DNA from: an uncultured Bacteroidales bacterium
GTDB taxonomy: Bacteria; Bacteroidota; Bacteroidia; Bacteroidales; Bacteroidaceae
Reading direction: 5' to 3'
Assembly (NCBI GenBank): GCA_902779085.1
Contig: CACYZY010000014.1
Coordinates: 1-64,000, forward strand
Length of the DNA: 64,000 nt
Translations under genes and position numbers: made by a program
The notes under the pieces: model-generated
Told to the model about the DNA's origin: nothing
Seen by the model: the letters and a program-made list of their open reading frames with translations, nothing else
Databases searched by the model: none
Shown: piece after piece, positions 26,622 through 34,229 of the stretch
How the letters are laid out: each line of letters opens with the position of its first letter
Numbering within the stretch: position 1 is the first letter of the stretch

Positions 26622-28910
26622 ATGAATAAAATTGTTAGCAAGGAGCAATTCTCCGAAAAGGTATTCAAGATTGTTGTAGAAGCACCTCTAATCGCACAGT
26701 CACGCAAAGCCGGACATTTCGTAATCATCAGAATCGGCGAGAAGGGTGAACGTATTCCATTGACTATTGCGGAGGCAGATACAAAACAAGGAACTATCAC
26801 ACTGGTTGTACAAAAAGTAGGACTTTCTTCATCAAAACTATGTGACCTCCAGGTCGGGGAGTATATCACTGACATCGTAGGTCCATTAGGCCAGCCTACC
26901 CATATCGAGAAATTTGGTACGGTAGTATGTGCTGGTGGTGGTGTAGGTGTAGCTCCTATGCTTCCAATCGTGCAAGCGCTGAAAGCTGCTGGCAACAAAG
27001 TCATCACCGTATTGGCTGGTCGTAACAAAGACCTCATCATCATGGAGAAAGAGATGAGAGCCAGCTCAGACGAGGTGATTATTATGACAGATGATGGCTC
27101 TTACGGCAACAAAGGTCTGGTGACCGAAGGCATTGAGAGCGTTATCAAGAGAGAGAAAGTTGACAAATGCTTTGCCATTGGTCCAGCCATCATGATGAAA
27201 TTCGTATGCTTGCTGACTAAGAAATACGAAATCCCAACAGATGTATCTCTGAATACTATCATGGTTGACGGTACAGGTATGTGTGGTGCTTGCCGTGTGA
27301 CTATCGACGGACAGACCAAGTTTGTATGCGTTGACGGTCCTGAATTTGACGGCCACAAGGTTGATTTCGACGAAATGATGAAGCGCATGGGAGCTTATAA
27401 ACCTGAAGAACGCGCTGAATTAGAGAAATATGAAGCTGCTAACCAGCATAAAGCAGAGGCAGATGAGAAAAGTCGTGATGCTGCTTGGCGTGTAGAGTTG
27501 AGAGCCAGCATGAAACCAAAGGAGCGTATGGCCATCCCGCGTGTGAAGATGAATGAGTTGGATCCTGCTTATCGTGCTCACTCAAGGAAAGAAGAAGTTA
27601 ACCAAGGTTTGACTAAAGAACAGGCTCTTGTAGAAGCTAAGCGTTGCTTGGACTGCCCTAATCCTGGTTGTGTGGAAGGCTGTCCGGTAAACATCAACAT
27701 TCCTCGTTTTGTAAAGAATATTGAACGTGGTAACTTCCTGGAAGCAGCTAAGACACTGCGTGAAACAAGTGCATTACCAGCTGTATGTGGTCGTGTTTGT
27801 CCACAAGAAAAGCAATGCGAGTCTCACTGTATCCACCTTAAGACTAAGGGCGAGGCTGTGGCTATTGGTTATCTGGAGCGCTTTGCCGCTGACTATGAGC
27901 GTGAGAGTGGACAGTTGGCTACTCCTGAGATAGCAGAAAAGAACGGAATTAAAATTGCAGTAGTAGGTTCTGGTCCTTCTGGACTCTCATTTGCTGGAGA
28001 TATGGCTAAATTGGGGTATGATGTAACCGTATTCGAAGCGCTGCATGAGATTGGCGGTGTACTGAAATATGGTATTCCTGAGTTCCGTCTACCTAATAAA
28101 ATTGTGGATGTGGAAATCGAGAACCTCGGTAAAATGGGTGTTAAGTTCGTGAAGGACTGCATCATCGGTAAGACCATCAGTACCAAGCAGTTAGAAGAAG
28201 AAGGTTTCAAAGGTATTTACGTAGCAAGTGGGGCTGGTTTGCCAAACTTCATGCATATACCAGGTGAAAATCTGATTAATGTATTGTCTTCTAACGAATT
28301 CCTGACCCGTGTTAATTTAATGGATGCAGCAAGCGAAGATACTGACACTCCTGTACCTTTTGGCAAGAACGTAATTGTTGTTGGTGGTGGTAACACCGCT
28401 ATGGACTCTGTGCGTACAGCGCTACGATTGGGTGCCGAAAGTGCCACTATCGTTTATCGTCGCTCTGAAAATGAGATGCCAGCCCGCAAGGAAGAGGTGA
28501 AGCATGCCAAGGAAGAAGGCGTGCAGTTCCTTACATTGCACAACCCATTAGAATATATTGCTGACGAGCAGGGCAAAGTGAAGCAGGTGGTACTGCAGAA
28601 AATGCAGTTGGGTGAACCTGATGCATCAGGCAGAAGAAGTCCGGAGCCTATTCCTGGCGTAACTGAGACATTGGATGCCGATCTGGTAATCGTAGCAGTA
28701 GGTGTATCACCTAATCCTATTGTTCCTCGTTCAGTAGAAGGCTTGGAATTAGGAAGAAAAGGTACTATCGTTGTGAATGACGAGATGCAGTCTTCTATCT
28801 CTACCTTATTTGCAGGTGGCGACATCGTTCGTGGTGGTGCTACAGTGATCCTGGCTATGGGAGATGGCAGAAGAGCTGCTGCTGCTATGCATAAGAGTTT
28901 TCAAAAATAG
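26622..28910 (+). CDS. NfnAB-like fusion: ferredoxin-NADP reductase subunit plus GltD-type flavoprotein
   Basis: This 762-residue protein joins two flavoproteins usually encoded apart. Residues 1 to about 280 resemble PyrK/NfnA-type reductases: an FAD domain, an NAD domain (GGGVGVAPMLPIVQAL) and a 2Fe-2S site (GTGMCGACRVTI, then FVCVDGPEF). From about residue 330 it resembles the glutamate synthase small subunit/NfnB, with 4Fe-4S cysteines CLDCPNPGCVEGCPV and CGRVCPQEKQCESHC, FAD loop GSGPSG and NADPH loop GGGNTAMD. In anaerobes the two-subunit version is the electron-bifurcating NADH-dependent ferredoxin:NADP oxidoreductase. No glutamate synthase large subunit is adjacent, which favours the Nfn role. 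Often annotated as glutamate synthase small chain. Confidence 0.88.
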   Translation: MNKIVSKEQFSEKVFKIVVEAPLIAQSRKAGHFVIIRIGEKGERIPLTIAEADTKQGTITLVVQKVGLSSSKLCDLQVGEYITDIVGPLGQPTHIEKFGTVVCAGGGVGVAPMLPIVQALKAAGNKVITVLAGRNKDLIIMEKEMRASSDEVIIMTDDGSYGNKGLVTEGIESVIKREKVDKCFAIGPAIMMKFVCLLTKKYEIPTDVSLNTIMVDGTGMCGACRVTIDGQTKFVCVDGPEFDGHKVDFDEMMKRMGAYKPEERAELEKYEAANQHKAEADEKSRDAAWRVELRASMKPKERMAIPRVKMNELDPAYRAHSRKEEVNQGLTKEQALVEAKRCLDCPNPGCVEGCPVNINIPRFVKNIERGNFLEAAKTLRETSALPAVCGRVCPQEKQCESHCIHLKTKGEAVAIGYLERFAADYERESGQLATPEIAEKNGIKIAVVGSGPSGLSFAGDMAKLGYDVTVFEALHEIGGVLKYGIPEFRLPNKIVDVEIENLGKMGVKFVKDCIIGKTISTKQLEEEGFKGIYVASGAGLPNFMHIPGENLINVLSSNEFLTRVNLMDAASEDTDTPVPFGKNVIVVGGGNTAMDSVRTALRLGAESATIVYRRSENEMPARKEEVKHAKEEGVQFLTLHNPLEYIADEQGKVKQVVLQKMQLGEPDASGRRSPEPIPGVTETLDADLVIVAVGVSPNPIVPRSVEGLELGRKGTIVVNDEMQSSISTLFAGGDIVRGGATVILAMGDGRRAAAAMHKSFQK

Positions 28911-28940
28911 AAAAACTTAAAGCGTATTAATAAGTGTTTA

Positions 28941-28977
28941 AAAATGGCGTACTGGGGCTATCAGTATGCCATTTTTT
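28941..28977 (+). terminator. Terminator after the NfnAB-like gene
   Basis: AAAATGGCGTACT/AGTATGCCATTTT with one wobble and a 9-nt loop, ending in a T-run. Confidence 0.88.
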
Positions 28978-29009
28978 GTGAAAAATTACCGAAAGTCATA
29001 TTTTTTTTG

Positions 29010-29017
29010 TACCTTTG
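29010..29017 (+). promoter_or_regulatory. -7 box for the GT5-like/DUF4270 operon
   Basis: TACCTTTG fits the consensus and lies 30 bp before the ATG at 29048. It overlaps an in-frame ATG at 29015, which is therefore unlikely to be translated. Confidence 0.6.
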
Positions 29018-29047
29018 TATTTTGTTAGAAGTAGAATAGGTTTATTT

Positions 29048-29851
29048 ATGGCTAAGACAGATAGAGTTTTATTTATTACGCAAGAAATTGCTCCGTTCGT
29101 TTCTGCGTCAGACATGGCAGAAGTGTGCCGTAGTCTCCCACAGGCTATTCAAGAAAGCGGCCGAGAAATAAGGGTTTTCATGCCAAAATGGGGAACAGTG
29201 AATGAACGTAGGAATCAATTGCACGAAGTAATTCGTCTTTCCGGCATAAATATTATAATAGATGACACTGACCACCAGCTCATCATAAAGGTTGCTTCTA
29301 TACAGGCTACTCGCATTCAAGTTTATTTTATTGACAATGATGATTATTTCCAAAATAGGCTGCAACTGATAGATGAGGATGGGAATGAATATGATGACAA
29401 TGACGAGCGAACAATCTTCTACGACAGAGGTGTTTTGGAAACAGTGAAAAAGTTACGCTGGAGATCAGATATAATCCACTGCCATGGTTGCATCACAGCT
29501 TTGGTCCCTCTTTACATAAAGAAAACCTATTGCGACGAACCCTCTTTCATGGATTCCAAAATCGTTTATTCTTTGTATGGCAATGAGTTTAGCAAAGATT
29601 TCTCTGAAAACTTTACCCAGAAAGTAATGATAAAGGGAATGGAGAAAGAAGAATTAGGCACTATAACAGAACCTATAAACTTCATTCAATTGAGTAAGTT
29701 AGCTATAGATCATGCTGATGCCGTAGTGCAGCAAACACCAGATGTAGATCCTGAACTGATTGCTTACGCTAAACAAAGCGGAAAGCCCTTTTTGCCCTAC
29801 CAAGAGGAAAATATGATGCAGGCAATAAGCGATTTATATGATACCATCTAA
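29048..29851 (+). CDS. Glycogen/starch synthase N-terminal-domain protein (GT5-like, probably inactive)
   Basis: Started at MAKTDRVLFITQEIAPF, this is a 267-residue protein matching only the N-terminal half of GT5 glycogen synthases. The second GT-B domain, which binds ADP-glucose, is absent; a complete enzyme has about 480 residues or more. The usual KxGGL motif after the first strand (normally EVAPFxKxGGLGDV) reads EIAPFVSASDMAEV here, so the substrate-binding Lys and both Gly are lost. DIIHCHGCITALVPLYI resembles the conserved DIIHxHDW region. Such short proteins are widespread in Bacteroidales, often before a DUF4270 gene as here (48 bp). A regulatory or structural role is more likely than catalysis. 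Confidence 0.8.
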   Translation: MAKTDRVLFITQEIAPFVSASDMAEVCRSLPQAIQESGREIRVFMPKWGTVNERRNQLHEVIRLSGINIIIDDTDHQLIIKVASIQATRIQVYFIDNDDYFQNRLQLIDEDGNEYDDNDERTIFYDRGVLETVKKLRWRSDIIHCHGCITALVPLYIKKTYCDEPSFMDSKIVYSLYGNEFSKDFSENFTQKVMIKGMEKEELGTITEPINFIQLSKLAIDHADAVVQQTPDVDPELIAYAKQSGKPFLPYQEENMMQAISDLYDTI

Positions 29852-29899
29852 CATATTGACAGAGAGATTATAATAGACAAACGATAAGGTACGATAAAT

Positions 29900-31465
29900 A
29901 TGAAATTGAAATTTCCAAGTCTTGCAATATTAATACTTCTGTTTTTTTTTAGTTGCGACGATACAACAGACAAGATAGGATGGGAAATCTTGCCGTCTGA
30001 AGATATGGTAGCTACTTATACCACAGATTTTGAGGTGATGTCTGAAACAGTAATGGCAGATTCTGTATATGCACGCTCACAAACAGCCTACCTTGGAAGA
30101 TTCTCTGATCCTGAATTCGGCTACTACGATGCAAGTTTCATTACAGAATTGACCACATCTGAGAATTATCTTTTTCCAGAGGTTTATAAATATGATGAAG
30201 CCACCAAGACTGGTACTGGCAGATTGGTGTCAGATAATTGCGAAAATGTTTTCTTAAGGATATCTTATAGCAAAAATACAAATAGCACTAAAGGTTTCTT
30301 TGGCGACTCTGTAACTGCTTGTCGCGTGAGTGCCTACGAGTTGAATGGACAATGGTTGGCTGATAGAAAATCGAAAGGTAGATTTTATCGTTACACCAAT
30401 ATTGATGTTGACAAATATTACAACAAAAAAGACTTGGTAGGTTCTACTGCATATACGGCCCACGATTATTCTACTACGTCTAGTGATAATGAGAATTATA
30501 TCGATATCAAGATGGACAAGGAACGTGGTGATAAGATATTGAAATTGAACAGAGAGCACCCTGAATATTTCAAGGATAGCGAGTCATTTATCAATCATGT
30601 CACACCAGGTTTTTATTTGACTACTGATTATGGTGACGGTACTATCATTTATGTAAACCGAGTCATTCTCTACATGGGTTTAAACCTGTATGCTACAGAC
30701 TCATTGGGCGTTGCCTTGAAGAAGAAAGTAACAGATGATAAAGGGAAAGAGGGCTCTGATTCTACCTATTATGCAGTACAATATCTTTTCAGCTCTACTC
30801 CAGAAGTAATTCAAGCCAACAAGTTTACCTATACAGATAAGTTGACAGAGAAAATTAACGACCCTGACAACACCTATATCAAGTCTCCAGCAGGTGTATT
30901 CACAGCTTTAACAATACCTTATGACGAGATATACCAGACGTTGGGAAAAGACACGCTTAATACTGTGAAACTGTCTTTGACAAACTACCCAGATGTTAGT
31001 CCTTATGAGATCAGTATGGAAACACCTTCGAAAGTGTTACTTATCAGAAAGAAAGATTTGAAAGAATTCTTTGAGACCAACTCGTTGCCAAACAATATAA
31101 CTACATTCTACGTGAATCATAATGCAACAGAAAGTAACAAGTATGTTTTCAACAATATAGCTAAGCTCATTACCACCACAATTAAAGAGAAGATTGATGA
31201 AAAAGCAGCTGCTGGCTCGTCATGGGATACTGCAAGAGAGAACAAATGGGTGGATGATAATAAGTTGCTAGTAGTACCTGTTGTAGTGGATACCTATACA
31301 ACAGGTTCCTCGTATTATTCTAGTGGAACGACTACTGTTGTGGGCACAACCCACGATCTAAAGCCAACATATGCAAGGTTGGTAGGAGGTAAAGGTAAAA
31401 CTGATGGTAAGCTGAACAACCCTATTCAGCTAGAAGTTACATATACAAGATTTGGCACTAATTGA
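29900..31465 (+). CDS. DUF4270 lipoprotein
   Basis: This 521-residue lipoprotein has a hydrophobic N-terminus with lipobox FFSC. The body is beta-rich and begins with the family-typical GWEILPSEDMVATYTTDFEV and YLGRFSDPEFGYYDASF. DUF4270 proteins occur across Bacteroidetes at the cell surface. A role in outer-membrane or sugar-related processes has been guessed, but I know of no established function. It lies 48 bp after the GT5-like gene, and the pair ends in a very strong terminator. Confidence 0.85.
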   Translation: MKLKFPSLAILILLFFFSCDDTTDKIGWEILPSEDMVATYTTDFEVMSETVMADSVYARSQTAYLGRFSDPEFGYYDASFITELTTSENYLFPEVYKYDEATKTGTGRLVSDNCENVFLRISYSKNTNSTKGFFGDSVTACRVSAYELNGQWLADRKSKGRFYRYTNIDVDKYYNKKDLVGSTAYTAHDYSTTSSDNENYIDIKMDKERGDKILKLNREHPEYFKDSESFINHVTPGFYLTTDYGDGTIIYVNRVILYMGLNLYATDSLGVALKKKVTDDKGKEGSDSTYYAVQYLFSSTPEVIQANKFTYTDKLTEKINDPDNTYIKSPAGVFTALTIPYDEIYQTLGKDTLNTVKLSLTNYPDVSPYEISMETPSKVLLIRKKDLKEFFETNSLPNNITTFYVNHNATESNKYVFNNIAKLITTTIKEKIDEKAAAGSSWDTARENKWVDDNKLLVVPVVVDTYTTGSSYYSSGTTTVVGTTHDLKPTYARLVGGKGKTDGKLNNPIQLEVTYTRFGTN

Positions 31466-31482
31466 AACACTTTATAAATAAT

Positions 31483-31520
31483 AAGAAAGAGGTTGTCTCA
31501 CATGAGACAACCTCTTTCTT
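31483..31520. terminator. Bidirectional terminator, 18-bp perfect stem
   Basis: AAGAAAGAGGTTGTCTCA and its exact reverse complement surround a 2-nt loop between convergent genes. A-rich and T-rich stem ends provide T-tracts on both strands. Confidence 0.92.
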
Positions 31521-31539
31521 TAGAGTAGATTTAAGCTAA

Positions 31540-32928
31540 TTACTTCTTAGTAGTTGCCTTCTTGACAACTGACTTTTTAGCAGCAGACTTCTTCTCTGCA
31601 GACTTCGTTGCTATCTTCGTTTTCTTCAATGCTTTATCATCCTCCAACTTCTCCTTAGCTTTCTGCAATTCCTTGTTCAGCTTAGCAATCTCGGTATCCT
31701 GATTCTTGATAGTGGTAAGCAGCGCATTCAATTCTTCATTTTCAATGTCTGACGGATAAAGAGATTCAACACGCTTGCAGAAATCACCCAAGATATTCAT
31801 ATAGTTAGTGAAAGCATCGTAAGGAGAATCGTAGATACCTCGATCAATGCCTACCCCACTATTCTTGGTAGTCATGTCACGGAAATTGGTGCTCGATTGC
31901 AGATAATCGAAATCCATCTTAATCCTACGATCATTACTCAATAGTACCCTATCAGCTACATCATACAATTTATTGAATGCTTCACGCTGCATGACATTAC
32001 CTAACCAACAACTAGTATCACGCTCTTCGTCAATCCAAGAGATTGGATAAGGCACGTCAATAGGAGAAACTGATTTCAGTTTCGTCATCACTTCCAAAGG
32101 AGTAGAGAAGGTTATGCCCATCTCCTTAGCCTGTGCTGGCAATGCCTTGATAAACTGTAAGATATTTGATGACAATGGTTGAGCAATACCCAAAGCGCCT
32201 AGTTCCATGAACAAGTTAATTACCTGTTCTTCCTGAGGCAGATCGTTAATCTTCTTCATGAAAGAATCTGCGAATAACGGATACTCGTTCCATTCAGTAT
32301 TTGAAAAACGCAAGGAAATATCATCTGACAACTTGAAATCACGCAAAAGCAGTTTTAATTTCGGATTCATGTTGCAATGATAGACATAGTGTGGACTCTT
32401 CCATCCCAATACATGCTTAGCACCTTCGGTCAACATACCCTTGAAACCCATGTCGGCAGCAATAGCACCAATCTCATCATTATACAACATATCTGTGTTT
32501 ACCAACACTTTAGGAGTAACACCAAACAATGCATTCATTTTCTCCACTTGGCGACCAACCTGATTCTTGAACACCTTTTCATTTGTCAGCGCTGCCAAAC
32601 CATGAGAATAAGGTTCAGCTAAGAACTCACAGCAACCAGTGTCATTAAGCTTCTTCAACAAGTCAATTACAGCAGGAGCATGTATTTCCAACTGTTCACA
32701 TGCAATACCCGATATAGAAATAGCTACCTTAAATGCTCCTTTGTTCTCCTTCACCATGTCAATCAAGGTATTCAAGGCAGGTATATAAGACCTCTCAGCT
32801 ACATCACCAATGCGAGTAGCGTTAGCATAATCATCGTAATAATAATGATTAATACCGATATCAAAGAAACGATAGCGTTTCAGGAGTACCGGCTGATGTA
32901 TTTCAAAAAAAAGACAGATTGTTCTCAT
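31540..32928 (-). CDS. GH57 alpha-amylase-like protein, catalytic residues altered
   Basis: This 462-residue cytosolic protein has the GH57 barrel: FEIHQPVLLKRYRFFD, CCEFLAEPYSHGLAAL, then the region that holds the nucleophile. There it reads KVLVNTDMLYNDEIG where active GH57 amylases have NTE, so Glu is replaced by Asp. The acid/base region usually FMDYETFG reads FMELGALG, so the Asp is lost. After about residue 400 comes a coiled coil (LLTTIKNQDTEIAKLNKEL) and a Lys/Ala-rich tail (SAEKKSAAKKSVVKKATTKK). It is the third gene of the glycogen locus, 18 bp after the GT4 gene. It is probably a binding or regulatory protein. Confidence 0.85.
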   Translation of the reverse strand: MRTICLFFEIHQPVLLKRYRFFDIGINHYYYDDYANATRIGDVAERSYIPALNTLIDMVKENKGAFKVAISISGIACEQLEIHAPAVIDLLKKLNDTGCCEFLAEPYSHGLAALTNEKVFKNQVGRQVEKMNALFGVTPKVLVNTDMLYNDEIGAIAADMGFKGMLTEGAKHVLGWKSPHYVYHCNMNPKLKLLLRDFKLSDDISLRFSNTEWNEYPLFADSFMKKINDLPQEEQVINLFMELGALGIAQPLSSNILQFIKALPAQAKEMGITFSTPLEVMTKLKSVSPIDVPYPISWIDEERDTSCWLGNVMQREAFNKLYDVADRVLLSNDRRIKMDFDYLQSSTNFRDMTTKNSGVGIDRGIYDSPYDAFTNYMNILGDFCKRVESLYPSDIENEELNALLTTIKNQDTEIAKLNKELQKAKEKLEDDKALKKTKIATKSAEKKSAAKKSVVKKATTKK

Positions 32929-32946
32929 ATCAATAATTATTATCGT

Positions 32947-34212
32947 TTAGAAATTCCTAATCACATCATCATAAATGCGGCGCACCTTCAAGCCCACATC
33001 TTCCCAAGTGATGCCATCAACCTCTACCTTACCCTCATCATGCAGATACTGATACATAGCAGGATAAGTACAGATGGAGTACATGGCATCTGCCAATGCA
33101 TGGATATCCCAATAGTCCACCTTGATACACTTATCCAAAATCTCAGCACAACCAGACTGCTTAGAGATAATAGTAGGCACACTACACTGCATAGCCTCAA
33201 GTGGAGAAATACCAAAAGGTTCTGATACTGAAGGCATCACATACACATCACTGGCTTTGAGACATTCGTAAACCTGCTTACCTTTCATGAAACCAGGGAA
33301 GTGGAAGCGATCAGCAATGCCACGTTCAGCCACCAAACGAATCATCTTTTCCATCATATCACCATTACCAGCCATGCAGAAGCGGATATTCTTAGTGCGC
33401 TGCAGCACCATACTAGCAGCTTCAACAAAATACTCAGGCCCTTTCTGCATGGTCAGACGGCCTAAGAAAGTAACTACCTTCTCGTTAGGTTTCTTCTCTG
33501 GAATGATATCCAATATCTCCTGTGGTAATGGGGTTACAGCATTGTGCACCGTCGATACCTTACGAGGATCTTGATAATACTTGTTGATGACGGTCTGGCG
33601 TGTCAACTCACTCACACACATGATGTGGTCAGCATGATCCATACCATTTTTCTCAATAGCATAAACAGTAGGGTTCACATTACCTCGACTACGGTCAAAA
33701 TCGGTAGCATGCACATGAATTACCAATGGTTTGCCTGATACCTGCTTAGCATGTATACCTGCAGGGTAAGTCAACCAATCGTGTGAATGAATAATATCAA
33801 ATTCCTGTTGACGAGCCACTACACCTGCTACGATAGAATAATTATTGATTTCCTCATGCAGGTTTTCAGGATAACGGCCAGAGAACTCCATGCAGCCCAA
33901 ATCATTGGTATGCATATAGTTGAAATCAGCATAGATATGATCGCGTAAGTCGTAATAGAGTTGTGGATCCATATAGCCTCCCAGTCTACTCTTCACTTGA
34001 TCCCAATTCACATCACGCCAAACAATAGGCACACTGTTCATACCAATAATGCGCAGGAAACTTTGATCTTCATCACCCCACGGCTTTGGTATACAGAATG
34101 TTATCTCTAAGTCGCGTTGCTTGGACATACCCTTAGTAAGTCCGTAGCTGGCAGTACCCAAACCACCTAAGATATGAGGGGGAAATTCCCAACCAAACAT
34201 TAAAACTTTCAT
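32947..34212 (-). CDS. GT4 family glycosyltransferase, putative glycogen synthase
   Basis: This 421-residue GT-B fold enzyme starts MKVLMFGWEFPPHILGGLG, with the Gly-Gly-Leu nucleotide-sugar loop. The C-terminal domain carries the GT4 E-x7-E motif EPFGISPLE and GRLTMQKGPEYFVEA. Flanked by a debranching enzyme and a GH57-type protein, it probably extends alpha-glucan chains, and would be the real glucan synthase of this genome, given that the GT5-like protein at 29048 looks inactive. It is 17 bp from the debranching gene. The donor (UDP- or ADP-glucose) is not determinable. Confidence 0.88.
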   Translation of the reverse strand: MKVLMFGWEFPPHILGGLGTASYGLTKGMSKQRDLEITFCIPKPWGDEDQSFLRIIGMNSVPIVWRDVNWDQVKSRLGGYMDPQLYYDLRDHIYADFNYMHTNDLGCMEFSGRYPENLHEEINNYSIVAGVVARQQEFDIIHSHDWLTYPAGIHAKQVSGKPLVIHVHATDFDRSRGNVNPTVYAIEKNGMDHADHIMCVSELTRQTVINKYYQDPRKVSTVHNAVTPLPQEILDIIPEKKPNEKVVTFLGRLTMQKGPEYFVEAASMVLQRTKNIRFCMAGNGDMMEKMIRLVAERGIADRFHFPGFMKGKQVYECLKASDVYVMPSVSEPFGISPLEAMQCSVPTIISKQSGCAEILDKCIKVDYWDIHALADAMYSICTYPAMYQYLHDEGKVEVDGITWEDVGLKVRRIYDDVIRNF

Positions 34213-34229
34213 CTCTATTCCTCCTCTTA

